DNA of 64,000 bases from Planctomycetota bacterium. GTDB lineage: Bacteria; Planctomycetota; UBA1135. The translations under genes were made by a program, and so were the position numbers. The DNA lies in contig PAHY01000018.1 in NCBI GenBank assembly GCA_002705055.1, positions 1 to 64,000 on the forward strand, given 5' to 3'. Under the pieces are notes generated by a model. That model had not been told where the DNA came from. It saw nothing but the letters and a program-made list of their open reading frames with translations, and made no database searches. Shown piece after piece: positions 50,265 through 58,263 of this stretch. Each line of letters opens with the position of its first letter. Positions within the stretch are counted from its first letter, which is position 1.

Positions 50265-51901
50265 CCGACGATGTACAGCTCGGTGTGGTTCGAGTCGTCG
50301 ACGCTGCCGTCGGCGTTGATCGCTGCCAACTCCAGGTAGAGGGTCAGGCCTGCGGCCGACTGCGGAACGGGCGGGCTGACCCAGCTCATTTCGCCTGCGC
50401 TATCGAAGCTGCCGGTGTCGATGATCTTGTAGCTGGGCGAGAGATCAAAGGTGGCGCCGCCGTAGGTGAAGCCGGTGCGGCCGAAGGAGCGAATCAGCGC
50501 CCAGGTGGCGCCCGGCTCGGCGTTGTCGGCGCTGACCGAAAGCGTGGAACCCCACCAGACCGCCGGCGCATGCGTCAGGTGCACCCGGTTCTTGCTGGTA
50601 TCCCGCAGGCGGAATACCGCGACGTCCTTGCCCCAGGTGCCGTGCTCGGGGGTGCCGCGATCATCGCGCATCAGCACCTTGGCGCCGTCGTTGGTGACGT
50701 GCGGCTCCCAGCCACCCCCCGAATAGTAGGCCCACCACCAGCGCGGAATTCCGACCAGCTCCGTGGTGCCGGTCAGACGATCGCGCAGATAGGCGCCGGT
50801 CTCCTCGACCTCGGTCATCCAGCGCGGCGCATGGAACACCACGTAGCGGCCATCCGCGCTGATGTCCGCGTTCTTGCAGCCGTCCTGATAGAGCCCGCCC
50901 GATCCCGAATAGACCGTGCCGTCGTGGTTGTAGCTGATCAGCTCGGTCGTCCCCAGCGTGCGGTCGCGCAGGTAGATATCACGCGAGGTCGTGGTGTCAT
51001 CCGGTGACAGATCGGTCGCGCTGCTCTCGTAGACGACGAAGCGGCCGTCCGGCGTGATCCGCGAGGCGGTGCTGTTGCCGCCCGTCCCGGCAAGTCCCGA
51101 GGCGGTCTGGCTGATCAGCTCGATGACGCCCGTGGTGCTGTGCCAGAGGAAGATGTCATCGTTGCCGTCGGCGTCGTCCGGGTGCAGGTGCAGGCTGTTG
51201 CTGGTGAAGGTGATCTTCGACCCATCCGCCGAGATGCTGGGCTCCCAGCCGGTATCACGCTGATCCGCGAGGTGCGCGATACTCACCAGGTGCGTCTCGC
51301 TGGCGAATCGGTCGCGCACGTAGACGTCGCGGTCCAGCCAGCTGTAAGCGTCGTAGGGATGGAGGTTGTTCGCCAGGGTCATCCAGGTGACGTAGCGGCC
51401 GTCATCCGAAACATCGCAGCAGCGCTCCGCGTAGCTGTCACCGTTCTGCTGCAGGCCGGCCGTCGACAGGCTGACCAGCTCGATGGTCTCAAGCGTGCGG
51501 TCGACCAGAAAGACGTCGGTCTTACTGTTGGCGTCGCCGGCGACCAGGTTGCTGGCATGGCTGGCGAAGACGACGAAACGTCCGTCCTCCGAAACCTGCG
51601 GGAAGCGACTGTCGCTGTTGCCCAGGCTGCCGTCGGCGGCCACGGAGATCAGCTCGATGGTCTCCAGCTCGGTGTCGCGCAGGAAGATATCCCAGTTGCC
51701 GTTGGTGTCGCCCGGCACCAGATCGCTGGCGCGGCTGGCGAATACGACGAAGCGCCCGTCGCCCGTCATGGCCAGGTCGCCGATCCCCTCATCGGGCAGG
51801 CCGCCCGAAGAGGTTTTGCTGACCGCAGCATAGTCCTGGGAAAGAGCCGGCGATGCGAGCAGCGCGCAGCCGAGAGTGATCAGTGAGAGGGAGTTTTTCA
51901 T
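50261..51901 (-). CDS. Secreted TolB-like beta-propeller protein
   Basis: 546 residues. Signal peptide MKNSLSLITLGCALLASPALS (the Cys is not in a lipobox context). At least six PD40/WD40-like repeats of the form GRFVVFASxASxLVPGD followed by DIFLRDxxxxTxELIS, spaced ~50 residues, then a C-terminal beta-sandwich module (last ~100 residues, ending LYLELAAINADGS) like those of the other secreted proteins. Probably a surface or periplasmic interaction scaffold. AGGA sits 9 bases before the ATG. It ends convergently on the CoA-binding gene and lies downstream of the kinase gene with a 53-base gap. Confidence 0.85.
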   Translation of the reverse strand: MKNSLSLITLGCALLASPALSQDYAAVSKTSSGGLPDEGIGDLAMTGDGRFVVFASRASDLVPGDTNGNWDIFLRDTELETIELISVAADGSLGNSDSRFPQVSEDGRFVVFASHASNLVAGDANSKTDVFLVDRTLETIELVSLSTAGLQQNGDSYAERCCDVSDDGRYVTWMTLANNLHPYDAYSWLDRDVYVRDRFASETHLVSIAHLADQRDTGWEPSISADGSKITFTSNSLHLHPDDADGNDDIFLWHSTTGVIELISQTASGLAGTGGNSTASRITPDGRFVVYESSATDLSPDDTTTSRDIYLRDRTLGTTELISYNHDGTVYSGSGGLYQDGCKNADISADGRYVVFHAPRWMTEVEETGAYLRDRLTGTTELVGIPRWWWAYYSGGGWEPHVTNDGAKVLMRDDRGTPEHGTWGKDVAVFRLRDTSKNRVHLTHAPAVWWGSTLSVSADNAEPGATWALIRSFGRTGFTYGGATFDLSPSYKIIDTGSFDSAGEMSWVSPPVPQSAAGLTLYLELAAINADGSVDDSNHTELYIVG

Positions 51902-51954
51902 GGTTCAGGTCCTCATGGATGCAGAGCCAGAACCACCTCCCCCGGGACAGAGAA

Positions 51955-54222
51955 TCAGCTGGAACTCACCGATTTCCGCAGGGCCGCTTCCTGTTCATCC
52001 GGGTCGAGACCACGCATCTCCCAGGTAGTGCGCAGGTCACGCATGCTCGCTTCGGTCGAGGGGTGACCGGTCCGCAGCCGATCCACCCGGATGCGCCAGG
52101 CTTTCTCGAGCCAGGCGCCGGCCTCCTCGGCTTCGCCCAGCTCGGCCAGGAGCACACCCAGCGAGTGCTGGGTATGCGCCGTGGTCGGATGCCGAGGCCC
52201 GTAGGTCTCCGCAGTATCCGCCTGGAGGACGCGCAGCAGCTCCAGGGCTTCGGCCTCACGCCCCTCCTGCTGGCGGATCGCCGAGACGAGCAGGGTCCGC
52301 GCCGAGAGCGCCGGGGGTGCGAGCGGGCCGTGCTCCGCCACGCGCGCATCGACGACTTCGCGCATCAGCGGTTCGGCCGCGGCGCCGTCCTCACGCGCGA
52401 CCAGCAGTGCCCCCAGGTTGTTGCGTGCCGACCAGGTATGAAAGTGCTCCGGCCCCCATCTCTGCTCGGTGCCGCGCAGCGAGTTGCGCAGCAGAGGCTC
52501 GGCCTCGTCGAGCCGCTCCTGTCGCCAGTACAGGAACGCCAGATTGCCCTGATTCTCGAGCGCCTCCGGGGAATCGAGGCCGTACAGCTCGTCGTGCCCG
52601 CGCTGGGCCGCGAGGAAGTGATCTTCCGCCTCATCAAACTTCGCCCGCCGGACCAGCAGATTGGCGAGCTGATTGTGGGCCTTGAGCGTGCGCTGATCGG
52701 CCACGCCGAGGTGCTGCTCGTGCAGCTGCAAGGCCCGACGCAGGAAAGTCTCCGCCTTCTCGTGCTCGCCGAAGCCCACCTCGAGCGACCCCAGCGACAT
52801 CCAGAGGCCCGCCCGAATCTCGGGCGGCAGAGCCTGCTCGGCGGCGCCTGCTTCTTCCTGCGCCGCGAGATCCGCCTCCGCGGCATCGAGCAGCGCGCGG
52901 CCCGGCGTGTCCAGATCGAGCGCGCGACCCGGACTCATCCGCGCGAAGACGTCGAGCAGAAACTGCTCGATGCCGATCGCGGTGTCGCGCTGCTGCGCCG
53001 CGAGCTTGGCCTCCGCGTCGGCGCGGCTCCAGCCCTGATGCGCGGAGATCGCCAGGACCGTCACGGCGATGAAGGCGACAACCGAGATCGCCATGGCGGC
53101 CGCGACCGCAGGCCGACGCCGCAGCCACATCCAGGCTCGGGCCGGGTTGGACAGCGGGCGCGCGGCGATCGGCCGACCTTCGACGTAGGCGCGCAGGTCC
53201 TGCGCGGCCGCCTCAAGATCGGGGTAGCGGTCGGCAGGCTGCTTGCGCAGCATCTTCATGCAGATCGTCGCCAGGTCGTGCGGCACCCGCGAGCGGACAC
53301 GCTGCGGGTCGAGCGGATCGTCCTGGCGGATGCGCTGCGCGATCTGCTCTCGGGTATCGCCGGGGAAGGGGCGCTGCAACGTCAGCGCCTCGTAGAGCGT
53401 CGCGCCCAGCGAGAACTGATCGCTCGCCGGCCCCAGCTCGCGCTCGCCTGCGACCTGCTCGGGGCTCATGTAGGCCGGCGTGCCCAGCAGCTCGCCGCTG
53501 CGCGACAGCGAAGGGTCATCCAGCACCCGCGCCAGGCCGAAGTCGGTCAGCTTCAATCTCTCGCCCTGCACCAGCACGTTGCCGGGCTTGATATCGCGGT
53601 GCACGACTCCCGCCGCGTGAGCCGTGGCCAGGCCTTCGGCAAGCTCGGCGAAGCGCTGCGCCAGATCACGAAAGGCGCCGGACGGCAGCGCCGCGTCGAG
53701 GTCGTCCTCGCGAATCTCGCGCTCGAGCGTGCGGCCATCCGCGATCAGCTCCTGCGCGATGTAGGGCACGCCGTCGGCCTCGCCCGCGGCGAAGACCTGC
53801 ACGATGTGATCGTGATCGAGCCGCGCGGTGACCTCGGCTTCCTGATGAAAGCGCGACAGCGCCCGCGGCGAAAGGCCCACGAGCGGATGCAGCAGCTTGA
53901 GCGCGACGCGTCGCCCGAGGGATACCTGCTCCGCCTCCCAGACGGATCCCATGCCCCCGCGCCCCAGCTCGCGGATCAAGCGGAAATCACCGAGCTCGCG
54001 GCCGGGGCTGGGCAGCGAGGACAGGCCAATTCCGGAATCCGACGGACGCCCTTCGGTCAGCGCGAGGTAGTCCTCGACGATCGCGAGGAACTCCGACTGC
54101 ACGACCTCATTCTCGTCCGCGACCCAGTCCTCGGCGGGCCGCTGCTCCCCCCGCGCCCGCCGGGCGACCCATTCCTCGAACAGCCGCTGCGCGCGATCCC
54201 GATCGGAGCTGCTGTCGTTCAC
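51955..54222 (-). CDS. Membrane Ser/Thr protein kinase with TPR-like sensor part
   Basis: 755 residues from a GTG that overlaps the sigma-factor stop (GTGA). N-terminal ~75 residues are helical. Kinase domain ~80-350: GRGGMGSVW (87-95), VALKLL with Lys109, HRDIKPGNVL (208-217), DFGLA (227-231), GTPAYMSPEQ. One membrane helix (~374-394), then a periplasmic part with TPR-like repeats (KAETFLRRALQLHEQHLG, FDEAEDHFLAAQRGHDELYG, LDEAEPLLRNSLRGTEQRWG). The pair sigma factor plus kinase is a common planctomycete design; the kinase probably senses an external cue and phosphorylates the sigma factor or its partners. Confidence 0.93.
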   Translation of the reverse strand: MNDSSSDRDRAQRLFEEWVARRARGEQRPAEDWVADENEVVQSEFLAIVEDYLALTEGRPSDSGIGLSSLPSPGRELGDFRLIRELGRGGMGSVWEAEQVSLGRRVALKLLHPLVGLSPRALSRFHQEAEVTARLDHDHIVQVFAAGEADGVPYIAQELIADGRTLEREIREDDLDAALPSGAFRDLAQRFAELAEGLATAHAAGVVHRDIKPGNVLVQGERLKLTDFGLARVLDDPSLSRSGELLGTPAYMSPEQVAGERELGPASDQFSLGATLYEALTLQRPFPGDTREQIAQRIRQDDPLDPQRVRSRVPHDLATICMKMLRKQPADRYPDLEAAAQDLRAYVEGRPIAARPLSNPARAWMWLRRRPAVAAAMAISVVAFIAVTVLAISAHQGWSRADAEAKLAAQQRDTAIGIEQFLLDVFARMSPGRALDLDTPGRALLDAAEADLAAQEEAGAAEQALPPEIRAGLWMSLGSLEVGFGEHEKAETFLRRALQLHEQHLGVADQRTLKAHNQLANLLVRRAKFDEAEDHFLAAQRGHDELYGLDSPEALENQGNLAFLYWRQERLDEAEPLLRNSLRGTEQRWGPEHFHTWSARNNLGALLVAREDGAAAEPLMREVVDARVAEHGPLAPPALSARTLLVSAIRQQEGREAEALELLRVLQADTAETYGPRHPTTAHTQHSLGVLLAELGEAEEAGAWLEKAWRIRVDRLRTGHPSTEASMRDLRTTWEMRGLDPDEQEAALRKSVSSS

Positions 54223-54950
54223 GACCGCCCCCCGTCGTCTGCGCCGCCACCGCGGAGGCGCTCCAGTGCGCGCTGCACCGCCTTGCGCGCCGACTCCGGC
54301 TGCAGTCCGTAGGCCGCGGCGAGCTCCTGCCAGCTCTCCCCGCGCAGATGACCGCGAACCAGATCGCGATCCCGTTCGGGGAGGCGCGCGAGCGACAGCG
54401 CCACCTGCTGCCACTCTTCCGCGCGCACCAGCTCGGTCGCGGGCCCGGGGGTCTCGGCCGACGCGAAGTCCTGGGCGGGCAGTTCGCTGCGCAGATCCTC
54501 GCGACGCTTGCCGGCCTTGGCCGCGCGCGCCGAATCGCTCGCCTTCCAGCGCAAGCGCGCGGCGAGCAGCGCGAGGAAGGAGTCGCGCGACTCAAAGCGG
54601 ATCCCCGACAGCTCGGGCCAGAGGTCTCCGAGGACCGACTGGACCAGATCCCCGGTGTCGACAAAGCGGCGCAGCCCCGGCGCCAGCCGACCGTGCCCCA
54701 GACGGTCAAGGTCGCTCAGGAAGTAGGCCAGAAACTCGTCGACCAGCGTGGGGTCGGCCTCCAGCTGACCGTGCAGCTCGGCCAGTACCGCGTCTTCCGG
54801 GGCCTGCCCCCGTCGGGTGACCCGCGCCACCACCAGGGCAAGCCGCGCCGGATCGCCGAGGACCGTCTGCGAACGCGGCCCGAGCCGTTGCGCCGCGAAG
54901 GCCTGCGCCGCATCGGCGATCTGCTCCGGGGAGAGTCCGGCGGCGCTCAT
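54219..54950 (-). CDS. ECF-type RNA polymerase sigma factor
   Basis: 243 residues. Region 2-like: LRRFVDTGDLVQSVLGDLWP and FLALLAARLRWKASDSARAA. Region 4-like: LPERDRDLVRGHLRGESWQE followed by LAAAYGLQPESARKAVQRAL, a helix-turn-helix. An N-terminal extension of ~85 residues precedes region 2, as in several planctomycete ECF groups that are tied to Ser/Thr kinases. No anti-sigma factor gene is adjacent; the downstream kinase and upstream membrane proteins are the likely controllers. Confidence 0.88.
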   Translation of the reverse strand: MSAAGLSPEQIADAAQAFAAQRLGPRSQTVLGDPARLALVVARVTRRGQAPEDAVLAELHGQLEADPTLVDEFLAYFLSDLDRLGHGRLAPGLRRFVDTGDLVQSVLGDLWPELSGIRFESRDSFLALLAARLRWKASDSARAAKAGKRREDLRSELPAQDFASAETPGPATELVRAEEWQQVALSLARLPERDRDLVRGHLRGESWQELAAAYGLQPESARKAVQRALERLRGGGADDGGRS

Positions 54951-54973
54951 GCCCCCAGCCTAGCGCGGGAGGC

Positions 54974-55411
54974 CTAGCCCGCCTGCGTCGCCCACCAGGC
55001 GAACCAGGCGATCAGGCCCAGCGACATCGAGCCGAGGCCGAGAAAGCGCAGAGGATCCGGCAAGGGCTCTTTCCGCCGCAGGTGCTCCTGGAACTGCATC
55101 TTGCGCCAGAAGCCCCAGCCGATGCAAAACACCACGCTGACGCAGAACCCGATCGAGAAGACGACCACCAGAGCCGAAAACGCTGCCAGCCCATCTTTGC
55201 GTTCGGCGAGCGCGCTCATCTCACTGAGCATGTAGCCCAGCGCGACCCCCGCCGGAAAGCCCATGCCCATCCGGAAGACCTCGTCGAAGATGCGCGATCC
55301 CGTCTGAATGAAGCGCGCCTGACTCGCCCAGCGCGTGTTGTTCGAGACGGCCGTCGGCCGCTCGGTGGTCTCCAACTGCTCGCGTCGGCCTTTGCGTAGA
55401 TCTTTGCTCAT
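54974..55411 (-). CDS. Small membrane protein, GSxxFDxxFR family (copy 4 of tandem set)
   Basis: 145 residues. Basic N-terminus (MSKDLRKGRREQLETTERPT), motif GSRIFDEVFR (38-47), three hydrophobic segments (~48-66, ~80-102, ~124-142) and a charged loop RRKEPLPDPLRFLG before the last. Homologous to the three genes upstream. It lies 4 bases after copy 3 and 23 before the sigma-factor gene. No known family was recognised; a membrane sensor or regulator of the sigma/kinase pair is a guess from context. Confidence 0.82.
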   Translation of the reverse strand: MSKDLRKGRREQLETTERPTAVSNNTRWASQARFIQTGSRIFDEVFRMGMGFPAGVALGYMLSEMSALAERKDGLAAFSALVVVFSIGFCVSVVFCIGWGFWRKMQFQEHLRRKEPLPDPLRFLGLGSMSLGLIAWFAWWATQAG

Positions 55412-55415
55412 GCTC

Positions 55416-55868
55416 TCAAGCAACGCCCTCCGCAAGACGAAGGAGTCCCGCGCGGACGAGGAACCAAAGGCCGAACCCGACCGCGAGCGCGGTCCGCCCA
55501 ACATAGCGGAGGGCGGGCGGCGGCGGCTGGCCAGGCAAGCGGCGCTTCTTCAGGCTGGGCTTGCGGACTTGCAGATAGATCAAGCATACGGGCAGGGAAA
55601 CCACGATGCCCGTCGCGGCGGCCATCAGCGCGAGGAAGATGACCGTCGTGAGGCCGCCGACGCCCCAGTACCGCCACGAGTCCGAAACGATGGCGCCCAG
55701 ACAAAAGCCCAGTCCCAAGCCAAGAGCGAGGCGGAACACCTCATCGAAGAGATGCGATCCCGCGCGAATGAACCGCGGCCGAAAAGCCCACTCGTGCGGC
55801 CCACGCACCAAGGTGGGCTTGTCCACCTTCTCGAGAGCCTCGCGGCGTCTTTTGCGCAGTTCCCGCAT
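55416..55868 (-). CDS. Small membrane protein, GSxxFDxxFR family (copy 3)
   Basis: 150 residues. MRELRKRRREALEKVDKPTL, RFIRAGSHLFDEVFRLALG (motif 37-46), two membrane helices, then VRKPSLKKRRLPGQPPPPAL and a last helix with GRTALAVGFGLWFLVR. Copies 2 and 3 share the PSLKxRRLPGQPPPPALR block nearly unchanged, so they are the most recent duplicates. Starts 3 bases after copy 2. Confidence 0.85.
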   Translation of the reverse strand: MRELRKRRREALEKVDKPTLVRGPHEWAFRPRFIRAGSHLFDEVFRLALGLGLGFCLGAIVSDSWRYWGVGGLTTVIFLALMAAATGIVVSLPVCLIYLQVRKPSLKKRRLPGQPPPPALRYVGRTALAVGFGLWFLVRAGLLRLAEGVA

Positions 55869-55871
55869 GGA

Positions 55872-56315
55872 TCAAGCTGCCGTCTGCGCGGTTTGAAGGA
55901 GGACCATGCGGATGAGGAACCAGAGACCGAATCCGGCAAGGAAGGCAACCCGGCCAACAAAGCGAAGAGCTGGTGGCGGAGGCTGTCCGGGCAGGCGTCG
56001 CTGCTTCAGGCTGGGTTTGCGGAGTTGCGCGTAGGCGATGCCGATCGGTGCAGAAAGCATGAAGGCGAATGCCCCGCCCACGATCACGAGCACGATGCCA
56101 TGCTCAAAGTGAGTTCCGGAGAGGTCGCGCCGCGCATCCACCACCAGCGCACCGGCCGCCGTGCCGAGGCAGATACCCAACGCCAAACGAAAGAGCTCAT
56201 CAAAAAGATGCGAGCCGGCGCGGATGAAGCGCGGCTGCGATGCCCAGCGCTGCTGGCTTGGAACCAGCATGGGCGTCTCGGCCTTCTCGAGTTTCTCGCG
56301 TCGCTCTTTGCGCAT
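55872..56315 (-). CDS. Small membrane protein, GSxxFDxxFR family (copy 2)
   Basis: 147 residues. MRKERREKLEKAETPMLVPS, RFIRAGSHLFDELFRLALG (motif 34-43), helices at ~45-60 and ~73-95, the basic Pro-rich loop RKPSLKQRRLPGQPPPPAL (99-117) and a third helix ~119-140. The ATG overlaps the stop of copy 1 (TAATG). The longer open frame to 56549 overlaps copy 1 and is not used. Confidence 0.85.
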   Translation of the reverse strand: MRKERREKLEKAETPMLVPSQQRWASQPRFIRAGSHLFDELFRLALGICLGTAAGALVVDARRDLSGTHFEHGIVLVIVGGAFAFMLSAPIGIAYAQLRKPSLKQRRLPGQPPPPALRFVGRVAFLAGFGLWFLIRMVLLQTAQTAA

Positions 56316-56773
56316 TACTCGGCCAGCAGGCTGATCCACCGCATGTCCAGCAGCCAGAGTACGGCCAGCGTCACGAAGCAGGTAAGGACTGCGGTGACTC
56401 GGCCGAGGCCGCGGAAGCTCGGCGCTTCCTCGCCGATCTTGGCGGCGTAGATCTCTTTGGCGCGGGCATAGGCCCGCACGAAGGGCGCGAAGAAGATCCC
56501 GATCAGGAAGCCCAGCGCCACCGAATCGGTCACCGGATGGTGCGGCCACTTCGCCTGAAGGATGACGGGCTCCAACAATCCTCCTCCAAATACCGAAGCC
56601 AGCACGCAGCCCAACGAGACGCCGCCCACGAAGCGAAACATCACATCGAATGCGCGGCTCCCCCGCTTGAGGTGACCCGTACGAAATGCACGGCTGTGAA
56701 CCGGAGAAAGGCCCGTACGCACGCGCCCGGCGGGCTGGTGCGGCGAGCGGTCACGTGGGGCGTTCTCGCTCAT
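56315..56773 (-). CDS. Small membrane protein, GSxxFDxxFR family (copy 1)
   Basis: 152 residues, most divergent of the four. The N-terminus is Pro/Arg-rich (MSENAPRDRSPHQPAGRVRT), the motif is GSRAFDVMFR (38-47), followed by GGVSLGCVLASVFGGG, a second helix with GFLIGIFFAPFV, a charged loop RAKEIYAAKIGEEAPSFRG and a third helix. First gene of the presumed six-gene transcript that ends with the kinase. Confidence 0.8.
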   Translation of the reverse strand: MSENAPRDRSPHQPAGRVRTGLSPVHSRAFRTGHLKRGSRAFDVMFRFVGGVSLGCVLASVFGGGLLEPVILQAKWPHHPVTDSVALGFLIGIFFAPFVRAYARAKEIYAAKIGEEAPSFRGLGRVTAVLTCFVTLAVLWLLDMRWISLLAE

Positions 56774-56830
56774 CTCACCTATCCCAACGCGCCAGATGGT
56801 CTGGCGGTTGGAAAAAGCAGGAAATGCGGA

Positions 56831-57436
56831 CTAGCGATGTCCCCAGTCGCTCTCGTCATCGAGATTGGACGGCGCGAGCCCGAGCTGCTCGCCCTCGTGG
56901 CTTACTCCGAGGCCGTTGACGGTGCGGTTGGCGTACTGGAAGTACGCGACCACCTGATTCGCCTCCAGGATCTCGCCATCGGTCAGGCCGGCGGCGCGCA
57001 GAGGCTCGAGGTCGGCTTCGTTCATCTCCGCGGGATGGAGGGTGAGCTTGCGGGCATAGCGCAGCAGCTCGCGCTCGCGCGCTTCAAAATCCGTCTCCCA
57101 GCTGTCGCGTTCGAGCGCGCGGCGGATCGCCTGCGTCTGGACCTCGTCGCGGACGTGACGCTGCAGGCCGGCGAAGTGATGCTCGCGGCAGTAGACACAG
57201 CCATTCCAATGGCTGACGAACACACCCAGCAACTCCAGGGTGGCGCGGCCCAGCGTGTTGCGGGAGTGATGAAGGACGGCCTTGTACAGCGCCAAGTGGC
57301 CCGCCAGCGTGTGCGGGCGCAGCGAATGCGCCTGCAGAATCTGGTCCACATCGCCGTGCGGTCCGGCGACCTGTCGGTACAACTCGGCGAGCCGGCCGTC
57401 CGCGTTCGCGGGGGGAACGATGCGGATCCAACTCAC
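56831..57436 (-). CDS. AhpD-like carboxymuconolactone decarboxylase-family protein
   Basis: 201 residues from the GTG at 57436. The block QILQAHSLRPHTLAGHLALY, SRNTLGRATLELLGV and the redox/proton-relay motif NGCVYCREHH (C-x2-C-x3-H) is that of peroxidase-related AhpD-like enzymes. It probably reduces peroxides or works with a dihydrolipoyl system. TATCTT ends 6 bases before the GTG, supporting this start over a TTG at 57454. Divergent from the SnoaL-like lipoprotein gene. Confidence 0.88.
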   Translation of the reverse strand: MSWIRIVPPANADGRLAELYRQVAGPHGDVDQILQAHSLRPHTLAGHLALYKAVLHHSRNTLGRATLELLGVFVSHWNGCVYCREHHFAGLQRHVRDEVQTQAIRRALERDSWETDFEARERELLRYARKLTLHPAEMNEADLEPLRAAGLTDGEILEANQVVAYFQYANRTVNGLGVSHEGEQLGLAPSNLDDESDWGHR

Positions 57437-57442
57437 CCCTGC

Positions 57443-57462
57443 AAGATACCGCAAGGTAGGCT
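57443..57462. promoter_or_regulatory. Divergent promoter with TACC-GCAA-GGTA palindrome
   Basis: The 35-base gap between two divergent genes holds TATCTT (57448-57443, minus) and TAGGCT (57457-57462, plus), each 6-9 bases from its start codon, around the palindrome TACCGCAAGGTA (57447-57458). Polymerases would overlap, so one regulator at this site could control both genes. Confidence 0.45.
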
Positions 57463-57471
57463 GCAGAGGTC

Positions 57472-58263
57472 ATGCGACCGTCATCGGCCCTTCTCCTGCT
57501 CCTCGCGCTCGTGCCCAGCTGCGCCGTGACGCCCGCAACGGCGGACTACTCGCCCAGCCCGGATGATCGCGCCGCGATTCTTCGCCTCGTGAACGAGGGG
57601 TTCGCCGCGATCGCCGCCGGGAGCCAGGCCGACTGGGAAGCCATCCTCACGGAAGAGGGCAGCTTCGCCTGGGTGGCGGGCGAGCCGGGAAACCGCTCGA
57701 TCGGCCACCTGAGCTACGCCGAGCACCTGGAGCGGCAGCAGACTCCCAGCCAGCGGTATCACGAGCGCATCTGGGATCCGGTGATCCTGGTCGACGGGGA
57801 TCTCGCCGTGGTCTGGGCGCCCTACGACTTCCATATCGACGGCAGCTTCAGCCACGCCGGAGTCGATGCGATCAATCTGGTGCGCCGCGACGACGGCTGG
57901 CGGATCGCCGCGATCGTCTGGTCGGTCGAGACCGTGCAACGCGCGGATGCCCCGCAGATCGAGTTTGCCGCAGCGCCCTCGGGAGCTCCGACCGAGGTCT
58001 TCCTGGTACTCGCCCAGTCCGGGCAGCCCGCAGAGCTGCGCCTGCGCGATGCCGAGGCGCCGCGCTACCCGCTCAGCTCGCGCGAGGAAGTCGCGCAGGT
58101 CATCCGCGCGCGCGGCTCCAAGACCGTGCGGCTCCGCCATGGCTCGAGCGTTCCGCAGGCCGAGCTGAACGACCTCGTCGCCTTCCTGCAGGGCCTGGGC
58201 GTCGAATCGATCGAGTACGTGCTGGCGCCGCCCCCGCCGACCAACCCCGCGCCGCGGGCCTAG
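57472..58263 (+). CDS. Lipoprotein with SnoaL/NTF2-like domain and ExbD-like end
   Basis: 263 residues. Lipoprotein signal MRPSSALLLLLALVPSC (Cys 17). Residues ~30-155 form an NTF2-like domain as in DUF4440/SnoaL proteins (ILRLVNEGFAAIAAGSQADW, IWDPVILVDGDLAVVWAPYD, GWRIAAIVWSVE). The last ~85 residues (LRLRDAEAPRYPLSSREEVA, KTVRLRHGSSVPQAELNDLV) resemble the periplasmic domain of ExbD/TolR. Its role is unknown; the ExbD-like part is a pattern-based inference. Its stop overlaps the convergent TPR gene's stop (CTAG). Confidence 0.75.
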   Translation: MRPSSALLLLLALVPSCAVTPATADYSPSPDDRAAILRLVNEGFAAIAAGSQADWEAILTEEGSFAWVAGEPGNRSIGHLSYAEHLERQQTPSQRYHERIWDPVILVDGDLAVVWAPYDFHIDGSFSHAGVDAINLVRRDDGWRIAAIVWSVETVQRADAPQIEFAAAPSGAPTEVFLVLAQSGQPAELRLRDAEAPRYPLSSREEVAQVIRARGSKTVRLRHGSSVPQAELNDLVAFLQGLGVESIEYVLAPPPPTNPAPRA

